In this document: positions 24,401 through 33,484 of the stretch, piece after piece
Numbering within the stretch: the stretch's first letter is position 1
Layout of the letters: every line of letters starts with the position of its first letter
Source of the DNA: Gordionus sp. m RMFG-2023
Taxonomy: Eukaryota; Nematomorpha; Gordioida; Chordodea; Parachordodidae
Assembly: GCF_954871325.1 (NCBI RefSeq)
Contig: NC_088775.1
Coordinates: forward strand, 12,625,561-12,689,560
Direction: 5' to 3'
DNA length: 64,000 bases
Program-made: the position numbers and the translations under genes
The notes under the pieces: generated by a model
The model's input: the letters and a program-made list of their open reading frames with translations, nothing else
The model's database searches: none
What the model was told of the DNA's origin: nothing

Positions 24401-27367
24401 TATCGAAACACATGTGAATTAATAATAATTATTTTATTATTAATATTTAATTCTCTTTTAAAAAATTTATTTCACCTTTATTGTATTTAATCTTAAATGT
24501 GACAAGAATATAAATATTTAATTTTTGAAGAAAAAAATAATTGATTTGACATTTTGCTATATATTATAATCATGCAATCAACTTAGATATCTTGATATGC
24601 AGTTCTTTTTTATTTAGGCTGCGGCTTAAATACCAAAATTATTCTGAACTTTCGGAACTAACGAAAGAAAAGAAGATATTTTTAATATAAAGACATGTCC
24701 TAAACATGAATTCTAGAATGTTTTAATTTATAAATTTCAAAATTTTAAACACGATTAGATTAAAATTTAAAAACTTCCAAAAGTTTTTTATTTTTTTAAA
24801 TTTTTAAAATAGATTTAAGACACTTTAGTAAATATATTGAATATCTTATATTATAGATATATTAGCTCGTTCGGATGGTTCGAAGGTGGAGGAAAGCAAA
24901 CTTTGGAAGATGAAATGCTTCATCAATTTACTTCCTGATGGTAGGATTACTTATAAATCGGTATATATCCTTTTTGATTGCTATAAGGTTAATGATAAAT
25001 ATTGCCAAGTCAACCTATAACACATTTCTAAAACACAACTTAATTGCTAAACAACGACCAAATATTTTTTAAAATGCAATAAAATCCATTTGTTATATAA
25101 TTAGTTAAATCAGGCAGTCGCCTTCGATTTACTATATATTAACCCCCCTCCCACAGGATAGAACTACAAAGTTAGCTTCAGGTAAAAAATACTAATTTGC
25201 TAAACACTGCCTATGGAAATTTCTATCATAGGGTTGAGCTTGAGAATACTTTCTAATATCAAAATGATACGAATATTTTTTTTTGAGATTTTTTAAAAAA
25301 AATGGAAAGATCGTAAATAGAATATTTTTTAACTATAAATAGGCTAAACCTAGTTTTTAGCCGAAAACTATTCGGTTCTTTGAAGATGTAACTGAACTTT
25401 GAAAGTAATTCGTGCCTTCAATACTTGAAAATTTTTTCGGCACACGTTTGTAGTGTGGGCCAAATTAACCCATTTTTTAACCATATTATATTTATTGACA
25501 TTGCAACGCTATTCCATGTTAATCTTACAATTCAACTGTGCTAGGGGATACCGTTTTTCTAACCCAACAATCTCTATAGAACCGAGTAATTGACTCTACA
25601 TGTGATATAAATGTGAATTAGTTAAATAAAAGTTTAGTAATATAGTTGAACTTAAATATTTCGATACTAAATTGTTTTTGTATTATAAATAAAAAAGTTC
25701 CATCCAATAATTCCGACATTATGCGTAAAGTCAACCTTCTCATAAATAGTTGTAATAAAATATAGTGCGTGTTTTTTTAAAAATAATATCAACAGATTTA
25801 TGATGAAGCGCATATATATATATAAAGGTTTATTTTATTGTATACATGACATATTTGTAAATGAATCCAATTTTGTATTATAACTATTTTTCGTTTGTTG
25901 CTATCATTTCACGGCTTTTATCCACATCTATCTGGACCAATTGATTACTCTTTCATTTCCATTATTCCAACTTCCAATAACAAGTATATTCATAGGTTTA
26001 ATCAAATTCCCGCTTTCTCCCCACTACCTTTTTGGTCGCCTAGAGGCTCGTTTTCATGAATCTCTGACACAATCAATTCTACCTGTATTGGACATTTTAT
26101 TTTTGTCAAATCCTATTAGGTATCAAAATACTATTTTGACCATATTTGAGAGAATATCTGACCACTTCTAAATAGGTCGGAATGGACTTGAACTCCTCCG
26201 TGAAGCTAGTATATGCATTCCTTCCTTGAAAATCGTTTTTTTAATTTTATTCCAGATGTTCGTATCAAGTGGGGAAAGGAAAATTAATTATGATCGACTA
26301 AAATATTAAATTTAATGGGTCATCTGTTTATTAATTATCAACTCAGTTTTGAACGATATCCTTTATCTTTTATTATTATCATATAAATTAATGAAACGAT
26401 TAAAAATAAGATAAAATGGTACCGGAACGGAATCTTTTTGCATGAGAGTAAGAATACCGAATACGTTTTGAAATCGGTCGAGTGCACACACTCGGGTTAC
26501 TACATGTGCAAAATATGGGCAGAGTTAGAAGTGAAAACCTCAGTTAACAGTATTGAAGCTAGTTCTAAGAACGTTTTTCTCCAAGTTACAAATTGTAATC
26601 ATAATAATTTATATAATAAAAAAAATTTAAGATATTCAATAACTAACTCACAATTTGTCTAATTTAGGGCAAAATAAATTAATAAGATCCAAAAGATGTT
26701 TAAAAGTAGGTAGAAAAATTGCTAAATGGGTATTAAGTTATTATTATGAATTCAATAAAAAACATGAGTAACTCCATAAAATACAAAAGTATTAGGACAC
26801 TTGTATCTTTATATATTAGCTGTCGGCTTAGCCTAACTCTCACTTATATCAAAAAAATATTATAGGTGGATATGATCAAATAGAAATAAAAATACCCATT
26901 GCCCTTTCCGTTATGTTTATAAGTATGATTTTAACCGTATTGGTTCATGTTGTTGTTTATAAGTTATGGAATCACAAGAAGAACAAGTTTTTCTTTTAAA
27001 TTTTTACATATGCCTACTTTTAAAATTGTATTATTTAAAATTGTCGCCTGTATTTAATTTTTAAAAGCTAAAATTATATAGTCACTCGATATACAAATAC
27101 TATAATTTGCTATTGAAACAATTATATTTAAATTTTGCAATTTTTAGTAATTATAAAACTATTTCCTAAAAAGGATAAAAATTTTCCTTTCATATTTACA
27201 ATTATCCATTTGATTAATTTATATATTTTTTTTGGTAAAGTGTTGTTCCTAGTGAAAATAATATTGAAATTGTCGAAAAAATCTTGACTCAAGATATGGA
27301 AGAAATATATCCATATCACGATTTACCTGAAGAAAAAGGACCACAGAATGATATGAAGGCCGACTGA
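9060..27367 (+). CDS. Immunoglobulin-superfamily single-pass membrane protein, split gene, 5' end not found
   Basis: I assembled this from exons 9060-9243, 9326-9453, 12229-12444, about 20011-20089, 20340-20520, 21028-21288, 24857-24960, 26411-26594, 26866-26986 and 27241-27367. They encode four to five Ig-like domains, one transmembrane helix and a cytoplasmic tail. Most domain boundaries fall at phase-1 introns, as is usual for Ig genes. Junctions 20520|21028, 21288|24857, 24960|26411 and 26594|26866 keep frame with GT-AG sites. The weak points are the missing start and signal peptide, two donors of the form GTTTTT, and the uncertain edges of the 20.0-kb exon. It acts presumably at the cell surface in recognition or adhesion; no ortholog is recognised. 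Large introns are filled by transposons. A pseudogene remains possible, but the long conserved frames argue against it. Confidence 0.7.
9526..12129 (-). mobile_element. ZMYM1-like hAT transposon with 8-bp TSD AATCGTTT
   Basis: The left end is CATGCGCGTACGCAG; the right end read inverted is TATTGGCGTACGCAG. AATCGTTT is duplicated exactly at 9518-9525 and 12130-12137. Long G runs sit just inside both ends (9555-9571; about 12070-12094), with C runs at the right. The minus strand holds transposase remnants. The element accounts for nearly all of the intron between Ig exons 9453 and 12229: without it the intron would be about 165 bp. Confidence 0.9.
9993..11144 (-). pseudogene. hAT transposase remnant of the ZMYM1/DUF4371 type
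   Basis: Three minus-strand pieces are collinear with ZMYM1-like transposases. 11144-10851 has YHKSC and later EAILYCGLQGLALRGH. 10788-10456 has the DUF4371 core FSILADETTDIAGIKQILLC, with the first catalytic Asp in this motif. 10406-9993 has the dimerisation signature (LPISTATNERTFSSLRRLKT, then SESRLNGLALLNIHR). The middle of the protein between the last two pieces is missing, and the pieces are in different frames, so the copy is dead. Confidence 0.85.
12229..12444 (+). CDS. Ig gene exon 3 found: second Ig-like domain
   Basis: A 216-bp exon, phase 1 at both ends, between TTTAGCAG and A|GTAAAA. It reads DHLSWRF, ILACLEHP, then RYSIESCREVSSTFLRCQDY, which resembles strands E-F of an Ig fold with the conserved Cys in FLRCQDY. 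The tryptophan comes before the first cysteine, so it is either an unusual Ig domain or part of one split between exons. The coding frame would end at 12478 if not spliced. Confidence 0.6.
13470..13857. repeat. Short element with inverted ends and a tRNA/SINE-like core
   Basis: GATGATGCTTACTACC at the left is matched inverted near 13839-13853. On the minus strand, between about 13745 and 13660, is GCCTCTATGGCCTAGT followed by GGTCACGAGTTAGTATACC, resembling A and B box spacing of a degenerate tRNA. The left part (LINE-like text with TTTGCTAAATACCGACCAAA) recurs at about 25020-25090 and near 36170. It could be a SINE carried within a DNA element. Confidence 0.5.
14270..14336 (-). other. tRNA-like segment within the palindrome (copy 1)
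   Basis: On the minus strand it reads GGGGCTCAATGG, an A-box-like element, then CTTCCGAACG and GGTCGCTAGTTCGAATCCC, a good B-box. The anticodon stem can be paired only imperfectly. The same sequence at 15646-15711 and 17541-17612 shows that it travels with a repeat, so it is a tRNA-derived part, not a free tRNA gene. Confidence 0.55.
15646..15711 (-). other. tRNA-like segment (copy 2)
   Basis: It is nearly identical to copy 1, with the C-run on the + strand (GAGCCCCCCCCCC) and the same B-box. A further truncated piece, TCTTCCGAACGATAGGTTGC, lies at 15372-15391 in the opposite orientation. Confidence 0.55.
15843..16436 (+). repeat. Tandem repeat, unit about 170 bp, 3.5 copies
   Basis: GACATTAGCTACCC recurs at 15868, 16013, 16183 and 16353. 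The last two intervals are exactly 170 bp. The first is 145 because a 25-bp piece (CAATATTGGAATCTCTTAAA) is missing from the second unit. Units differ by only a few bases, so the amplification is recent. It lies in the loop of the palindrome. Confidence 0.9.
17541..17612 (+). other. tRNA-like segment (copy 3, right arm)
   Basis: In this arm the tRNA-like strand is the + strand: GGGGCTTAATGG, CTTCCGAACGATAGG, GGTTGCGAGTTCGAATCCC, then a TTGCCA end. The T-stem is better paired here than in the other copies, but the anticodon arm remains weak. Confidence 0.55.
17890..18201 (+). pseudogene. Duplicate of the Helitron protein N-terminus
   Basis: A 103-residue frame from ATG 17890. LPIDLSIKTAMISACISRF and KIKQIFPTTYTSILGNRKRL match the start of the next frame (FPIDISTKTARMRACAARF, KLKQIFPTTYTSILKNRSNL). 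The 5' coding end is therefore duplicated in tandem (about 270-300 bp), with moderate divergence. The first copy then runs out of homology and stops. It may be either an old duplication within the element or two Helitrons joined. Confidence 0.7.
17890..19284 (+). mobile_element. Helitron fragment (N-terminal coding part only)
   Basis: The region encodes the N-terminal portion of an animal Helitron protein and stops before the HUH replication initiator and helicase domains. The coding text ends after the conserved YPLLFPHGEPGW motif. The next recognisable sequence, from 19285, is the Merlin transposase on the other strand. No Helitron 3' hairpin with a CTRR end was found, so the right side was probably lost or the fragment was captured. 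Confidence 0.75.
18218..19285 (+). pseudogene. Helitron replicase/helicase protein, N-terminal 355 residues
   Basis: One uninterrupted frame. Visible landmarks of the family are a Cys-rich finger (HTCGPMNIICQFC, later FTQCCHKGKV), FMKNIRSYNSAVAFASMGA, GSGPYCFKVHGQIYH, AQLYVLDTTQA, DRRRYNLPSMDDVA and the terminal VYPLLFPHGEPGW. The typical Helitron protein exceeds 1,300 residues with Rep (HUH) and Pif1-like helicase domains; both are missing. The frame itself has no internal stop, suggesting a young truncation. Confidence 0.85.
19285..19636 (-). pseudogene. Merlin / ISXO2-like transposase C-terminal fragment
   Basis: Translating the minus strand from 19636 gives an open frame of about 115 codons. 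It contains FPSYNNLNENGYDHYSVNHS, FIDPNHISTHTQRIERLWRD and LKASIPRNGRKS. H-x-V-N-H-S followed by H-T-Q-x-I-E-x-x-W is the signature around the last catalytic Glu of the IS1595/ISXO2 domain used by eukaryotic Merlin elements. The first catalytic Asp region is missing. It lies 330 bp from the right terminal repeat of the 13275-19967 element. Confidence 0.8.
20011..20520 (+). CDS. Ig gene: third Ig-like domain on two exons
   Basis: The first half reads IFIAGYLFTETVTCLIR with the strand-B cysteine; the likely donor is at 20090 (GTGACA), phase 0. The acceptor may be the strong pyrimidine tract ending at 20010 or a weaker AG at 20048, which fits the phase better. The second exon, 20340-20520, begins IKWIETKTK (strand C Trp) and holds QRIYTCLIIKA (strand F Cys). 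It ends at phase 1 before GTTAAG. The Cys-to-Trp spacing is unusually short with this donor. Confidence 0.6.
20742..20850. repeat. Half copy of the TAGTGTTGTTAAACGGCTCG MITE
   Basis: TAGTGATGTTAAAAAGACCG followed by GATTAAGATTTTAGTC and AAGCCTGGAAAT parallels the left half of the copy at 49998-50178. The right half is absent. Confidence 0.5.
21028..21288 (+). CDS. Ig gene: fourth Ig domain, complete on one symmetric exon
   Basis: 261 bp, phase 1 at both ends. It has all hallmarks: NLLLYCVCKSSG (strand B Cys), YVFSSWIKG (strand C Trp), FWISNVTSADSGIYYCYY (D-x-G-x-Y-x-C, strand F) and a final LKSEITLYIYG strand G. This is the best Ig domain in the window. Splicing from 20520 makes AGT (Ser), and to 24857 makes GAT (Asp), both keeping frame. 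Confidence 0.85.
21579..23230. mobile_element. Non-autonomous MULE with about 540-bp TIRs, 9-bp TSD CTTTTTATG
   Basis: The 9 bases CTTTTTATG stand at 21570-21578 and 23231-23239, the Mutator duplication length. The arms 21579-22130 and 22683-23230 are near-perfect inverted copies. The outer 260 bp of each consists of an array of about 14-18-bp units, like AATTCCCCGGAAAAA. Inside are GCAATGCATT motifs and AT-rich text. The core of about 550 bp has no transposase. The ends GGTAAGCG/GGAATCCCGG resemble those of the transposase-bearing MULE at 47684-49025. Confidence 0.9.
24857..26594 (+). CDS. Ig gene: fifth Ig domain on two exons
   Basis: Exon 24857-24960 (phase 1 to 0) reads ILARSDGSKVEESKLWKMKC, then FINLLPDGRITYKS before GTATAT. 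Exon 26411-26594 (phase 0 to 1) begins IKWYRNGIFLHES and contains CTHSGYYMCKIWAE, the strand-F motif, ending VFLQVTN before GTAATC. The intron between strands B and C matches the phase-0 split in the third domain. A piece at 26262-26290 (AG followed by DVRIKWGKE) could be a relic alternative strand-C exon. Confidence 0.75.
24980..25260. repeat. Diverged copy of the 13.5-kb repeat family
   Basis: TTGCTAAACAACGACCAAAT and the following AACCCCCCTCCCACAGGATAGAAC..ACAAAGTTAG parallel 13525-13660. The tRNA-like part is not recognisable here. Confidence 0.5.
25902..26171 (+). pseudogene. Unidentified coding-like fragment in an Ig-gene intron
   Basis: The base composition rises to about 38-40% G+C. 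The frame encodes a protein-like sequence with IYLDQLITLSFPLFQLP, FPLSPHYLFGRLEARF, HESLTQSILPVLDILF and NPIRYQNTILTIFERI. Coding-like composition goes on in the same frame for about 40 codons past 26171. I do not recognise the family. It may be a captured host gene piece or part of a mobile element. It has no splice sites that fit the Ig gene. Confidence 0.4.
26866..26986 (+). CDS. Ig gene: transmembrane exon
   Basis: It starts after ATTATAG at phase 1 (TGT GGA TAT). After a short GYDQIEIKIP stalk come about 24 hydrophobic residues, IALSVMFISMILTVLVHVVV, then the basic stop-transfer KLWNHKKN, as in a type I membrane protein. Two donors fit the next exon in phase 2: 26963 (AA|GTTATG) and 26987 (AA|GTTTTT). 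The second keeps the basic residues. If unspliced, translation ends at 26999 with a tail of only about 12 residues. Confidence 0.75.
27241..27367 (+). CDS. Ig gene: cytoplasmic tail exon
   Basis: After an acceptor at 27240 the frame reads VVPSENNIEIVEKILTQDME, then EIYPYHDLPEEKG and ends at TGA 27367. It is acidic and includes YHDL, a Y-x-x-hydrophobic motif of the kind used for endocytic sorting or SH2 docking. It lies only 240 bp after the transmembrane exon and joins it in frame. The exon is inferred from phase and composition. Confidence 0.6.
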
Positions 27368-29059
27368 GAATTCGGAATGCGTCTAAAAAATTCTTATCAT
27401 GTGTGAAGGTCCTTACAAAAAATTATCATTTTTTATCAATTTTTGATTGAAATTCAAAAGGGCCCTGATGATTATCTTTTTTTTATTTTGAATACATCCC
27501 TTTAGAGCAACAATCAAAATGAGATAAAAAATATATGTATATTTATCGTGGAATTTAAATTTCGATTTGAAATTTTTATTTAAATTAGAAAGTAATTTTG
27601 TAAAATCAAGCCCAAAAAAAATATTAAATTAATTTAAAAAATTTAAATTTTTAAAATTTAAAAATACATATTTTAATATTAGAATTGTAGATGAGTAATT
27701 TGCTTTGACTCTAATTCATAAAAACAAACAAATATAATTTTGCGCGACATTATATAAAATTACATAAAATGATAAAAAAAATTGCAAAAAAATGGTATGC
27801 ATATTGCAATTAATTTTCAAACTTTTAAATTATTGACATCAAAAAATATATTATAATGAACACCTCTATTGTAATGTCATGTATTATACATAACTTATAT
27901 TGATACAGTATTTATTTAAAATTTGTAACTTTGTTGTACTTCCTAAAATTCTTCATTTCTATTTAAACAAACACAAAAAATATTATTTATTTATTCGAAG
28001 CAATAAAAAAGAGGGGCGCACAATATTTTTAAAACATTTTATCATAATTTCTGATGCTAAAAAAATGATAGTTAAAATTTTGACCAATTTATTTTTTTCT
28101 ATAATATAAATAGGTAATACTTTAGAATGATATATAAATGATTTCATTGAATCAGGGGAGGAAGAAAAGTGATAAAAATAATTATATTTAGCAAACTTTT
28201 TTTATATATTAGACATTTAATAAAATTTGTCAATTTATAAATTATCAGACCAAAAAAATATATGCATATTATATTTAAAAATTACGATTCATATTCTGAA
28301 CAAAGAATTCTTTTATATTATATAATATAATAAAATGTACATTTATAAATTTGTAATTATGATAGCTATCAAAAATTAATAAAAATATTTTAAGTTTAAT
28401 AATAAAGAATGATAAAAATCGTCATTTTTGAAAAGTTTTAATAGTTTTCTACTGTTTTTTTAATAAATATTTGATCTTTCTAGACTGATAACCATTAGGA
28501 GTGTAAATTTACCCAGGAAAATATGAAAAGTAAAGTTTCTGGAAAATTTGGGGAAAATAACCGGAATCAAAGAAAAAATAGGAAAAATTCCTTTAAAAAA
28601 AATTCTACCAAATATTAAATTTTTTTTTCAAACTTCATAAAAATTAAGTTGACTTAATTATATCATGAATATAAATCTAATTTTAATTATTTTTGTCAGT
28701 ATCTTCTTTTGAGGAAACTCCAAGTCAGATCTTGAACTATTTAACAATTAGCCAATCCTAGAGATTTCTGCGTAAAATGAATGTCCGCTCTTATGTAAGT
28801 AACAGGATCTCATTTTGAGATTTTAAATAAATATTTTAAATGTAATTTAGTAATTATATTTACGGTTGTTTCTGAAGATATTTTTGGATATTAATTTTTA
28901 TTAACACAAATACTATTTATGGTTAAAGTAGCACTAGGACTCTTTGAATTAGTAGATTTATCATCAAGACTATCTTATAACATGAAAGCTCTTCTAATTT
29001 CATAAAATAAACAAAAAATTAAAAATTATTTCTAATATTGTGATCTTAAAAAAAAGTAA
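27368..29059. other. 3' flank of the Ig gene, AT-rich, nothing recognised
   Basis: No open frame with conserved motifs and no paired terminal repeats. The poly-A site of the Ig gene could not be assigned among the many AATAAA-like strings. Confidence 0.55.
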
Positions 29060-29244
29060 GGTTAAACGGCTCAATTTTTAAAAACAGTTAACCCAATATT
29101 TTTGCTATAAAATTTTGTGTTTGCCTGGAGATTTTACTTATAGATTGCAGAAAGGTTTGGCCATTTATTTAACGAAATCTAGAAGTTTTCGTAATATTTT
29201 TTTGCTATATTATTGATTAAAAATCGAGCCATTTATCAACACTA
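29060..29244. repeat. Palindromic hAT-type MITE copy
   Basis: The left end GGTTAAACGGCTC and the right end, inverted TAGTGTTGATAAATGGCTCG, enclose text with GATTTTACTTATAGATTGCAG as the centre. No target duplication is recognisable. Confidence 0.65.
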
Positions 29245-29249
29245 CAAAA

Positions 29250-32200
29250 ATGTTACCGTAAGAATTTTATATAAATTAAATTTAAAGAACCCGTTGCCCT
29301 TTTGAATATTCTGTAAAGTTTGATCATGTATCTTACTTTACAAATAAATACTAATTCTCCCGCAATTTGAAAATTTTGACCTGGCAACCCTGCTCTAATA
29401 CAACTTTACATTTAGAGAGATGTGTAAATTTTGGTACTATTTTTTTTACATGAACACCTTTTGAAAAAAAAGTATAATTCTCCAGCGAATTCAAAATACT
29501 CGCGCCTCCTCACCATTTTAATTAGAAACGAATAAGGCAGGTTTTATTCATGAACTGCCTCTAGAATTGGGATAAGAAACTTCTGTAAATTTATTATATA
29601 TAAACTAAAAATGCGATTTACATTTATTTAATAGATTTATAAAATTATTGATATAAGCGTTTTTATGAATAAAAATACAAAATACCCATATATCCTCATC
29701 ACCCGTGTACGTTTCTATTATGATTTTATTTTTACGATAATTATTATAGATTTTCTTATAAATAATTATAAATTTTTTTAATATTATAATATGTACATTT
29801 ATTACCTTATTTAACTGTACTTGTATCTTTGTGATTCGGAGTAATACAGACTTAAAATATGATTTCTTAAAACTTATTTACCCTCTTAGGGGGCCCGTTA
29901 AATTTATTATATTGGATAATTATTATTACAAAGAAGTTTAGTTTTTTTTTTCACGAACAACCTACTCAATAAGTTCTTAAAAAAATATATATATTTCAAG
30001 AAATTTAAAATTCCAATATATCTCACATTTCCTCCATTCACATATCCAATAATATACATTTTATTTAAAGAACCAATTGGGTTTTAATTTAATATTGATA
30101 CAAACAATAAATTCTTAAAAAAATATAAATTTCAATACATATTCACATTTCCTCACATCTATTCACATATCTAATAATATAAGAAAAGTATTTTATTCAA
30201 TTTTTTTTGAATATTCACAATTTAATAGTTTATTTGCCGTTTCTCTAATGTGTTGCTTTATATTAATCAACTCTTTTATGTATAAAATTTGAATTTAGAA
30301 TACATATTTATAATGTATATAATATTGTACGTGTAATACGATTAGGCTTGATAATAAAAAAATATAGTATGCAATACACGAATCTACCCCTCGAATCTAG
30401 TTGGGTAGAGCTATGATAGTATTTCCATGAGTGAAAAGATCAATAGAGTACAGGCTTTGATTATGAAGCCCCAAACCGAGCTTTGATTTTATACTATTAT
30501 AATCGATTAAATTTAATTATGTCAATCGATAAAGGAGCTAAGAAATTTTTTCGGGATCTTATACGAGATTCACATATATTTCAATAGTGGTTAAAGATGC
30601 AGTGCTCAAAGCATATCAGAGTGATATTGATCAAGAAAATAACTTGGTTCTATTATATAATTTGTTTGGTTTTAAGATGTTTATTTTATATATTTATAGA
30701 AGCTGGCTATCATCAAATAAACAATGTAAATTTATTTATATTTTATGATTGAAAAAATCGAAAGGATTTAGAGATCTTACCCCTTTGATCATGGCTTACT
30801 ATGGTTTTTAAAATAGGAAATTTTTATTTTATCACTTTGTGTTTTGGATAAAATATTGTTCATAACAAGCTTGGCTTGTACAAAATTAACAGGGTTTGCA
30901 ATAAATAAAATTTATTTGCAAAAAGGATTATGATTTATTGTCTTGTATCATTTTTTAATCTTATCAGATAATGACACTAAATTTTTGTGAGTTTTTTCAA
31001 GGCATTTTAGTAAAATGCCTTTTTTACAAATGGGATAAATAAATCTTCTTATTTTTAAAGTTCAAGGCTTCAAACATTACAATCCAAAAATGGAAATAAT
31101 TCCATTGTTGAGCATTATATTATTTTATTTTAACTTTACAACATCTATGTTTAATGCTGCACTTGATTTGTTAATAAGACAGTTTATGTAATGGTGACTC
31201 GATGTAATATTTAAATCAAACCTCATTTTTACACCAAAACAAAAGGCGAAAGCGACCATTGTTTCAAGATGATATCGAGGATATATGTGAATTTTAGTAT
31301 TTTAATTCTAGTCAAGTTTTTGAAGAAATGATGTTGGAAATATTAATATGATGACTATAAAGTGGGATATAATTTCCAACCCTGTAGGTTAAAATAATTT
31401 ATTAACAAACCAATAAAATATATGTTATAAAGATAAATAAGAAAATATTATCCTCAAAAATCATGCAAAATGATCTAAAAAAATAAATAGAATATATAAA
31501 AAAAACCACTTTTTATAATCTTGTATAAAAAAATAAGTTAAAAAATAATAATGCAAAAATATTATATAAAAAAATAAATATAGAAAATCACCTTTAAATT
31601 CTTGAAACAACCAGGAATTCATTTTTAAAGATTTTTCCTGGCCACCTTTCGAAACAAATTTTTTTTAATGTCCCGATAAGCCCAACCGAAATTCTAAAAT
31701 AATAATATATTTCGCAAAATTGATGATTATTATAGTTAAATATTTAAACCAATCCCGAATTATATTTAAAAAATTATAGGTCAGATACAGCCCAGAATGA
31801 TTTTAAAAAAAAATAAGCTATTACCTTTTGAGTATTTGCAATGTAAATACAGGTGTCCTTTACTAATGACTATTCTTGCATACACTGCAGATGTGTGGGG
31901 TGATTATATTTTTCTTAGGACAAAGGCTAATTGAAATCCGGGGTTCTATCGGTGATAGATTATGGCCCAGGTGTTAAATTGGAATAGCATCTAGCCATAA
32001 GTAACCATTATAATTATGGACAAATTGAAGGTTGGTAAGTTCCTCGAGTATTTTATTAAATAGTGTTAATTTTGTAAAAATTAATTAAAATACATGGTAA
32101 GTTTTTTAAAATCTTTCAGAGACATCAATAGTATATATGTCATCTAATAAATATTTGTCATTTAAAGCTGCCGACATTATTTACATAAAAATTCAAGCTT

Positions 32201-33484
32201 CTAAGTGTTATTCATAGTTCTAACTTAAGAGGTAATTATCCGGTTTCTTAGAAATATAGTTGGATCTTTTTAAATAAGAAAAATCAACTTAAAAATTTCT
32301 AATACCAACATCGTCAAAACTTATTTCAGACTTTGATATTTGATTGTAGTTAATTTTGGGATATTAAATTTGCATCGAAATCTTTACATAGGGTAAAATT
32401 TAGAATATTATTTTGATCAGAGAAACTTTATTGTAAAGAAATTAGTAAAAATTATTATGAGCAATTACGAAATAATAATAAGATATTTCAATAAAATACA
32501 TTTTTTCAATTCCCAAGGTATATTTGTTTAAATTAATCAAAATAAATATTTATTACCTTTGACTATCAATGTTTGAAATATAACTTCTAAAAGGAAGTTT
32601 TTTTGGAAATTGTGTTACAAGAAAAAATCAATATTCAACATCAAGCTCTTATAGCGATCTAAAATATTCTATTTAGAGTGTTGTTTTCTTGGAGATATAT
32701 CAGAATGACCTGCGATATTTTACATTATTGGATTCATTATGACAGATGATTTTTTTTTTGCTTTGAAATAAATTATTTAATTACAAAAAATTTTTTTGCA
32801 ATAATTTTTAAAATGATATGGATTTGGCTGATGTTATGAGAACCGCTAATATTTTTATATTAATACTTAAAAAACAAAATGATAATATCGACAAGAATTT
32901 TATAAGATTTGCGTAATTGATTCGTAAGCTCTTTCATCTAGACAAACAAATCGTTCAACTATTGAGGTGGACTTAATTGAGGATTACTATAAAATAACAA
33001 ATTTTTCCATTTTTGGATATATTTTTTATTCAAATTAACGAACCATTTATGATATTTTAAAACTTGATTTACATATACCATTTTCTAGAAATCCCATTGT
33101 TGATATATTAAATCCTGGTTTTAAAAAAATGACTGTTTAACTTAATTTTAAAGGATATAAATGTTTCCGAAGACTAATCAATTTACAAATTTAAATCTTA
33201 GTATGAAAGATTAATTTTCATATCAAATTCTTGAGAACCAATGAAAACATTGGATACTTTATAATATATTTTTCAGTTTTTTCCAATATATTAGAATTAC
33301 TCAATTGCAAAGAAGATTATTTTATTTATAAAATATATTTTGATTAACTTAAATTGCCAGATAATATATTTTTAAAGATAATGTATTGGAAAATAATAAT
33401 TGCAAGAATTCCTTTTAAAAGGTAAATATTTATTACATTTTATATAGATTTAATTAAATTTTTATACATATACATATACAACAA
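29250..33484. other. Long gene-free AT-rich stretch
   Basis: About 4.2 kb without a supportable gene. At 29945-30190 an AT-rich unit of about 145 bp (TTCTTAAAAAAATATA..CACATTTCCTC..CACATATC) occurs twice in tandem. At 30563-30635 an AG..GT bounded frame, SIVVKDAVLKAYQSDIDQEN, looks exon-like but stands alone and is not recognised. Confidence 0.5.

Noticed and set aside
30563-30640. Exon-like frame SIVVKDAVLKAYQSDIDQEN between AG and GT
   Set aside because: It stands alone in 4 kb of gene-free sequence, with no neighbouring exon in a fitting phase and no family recognised.
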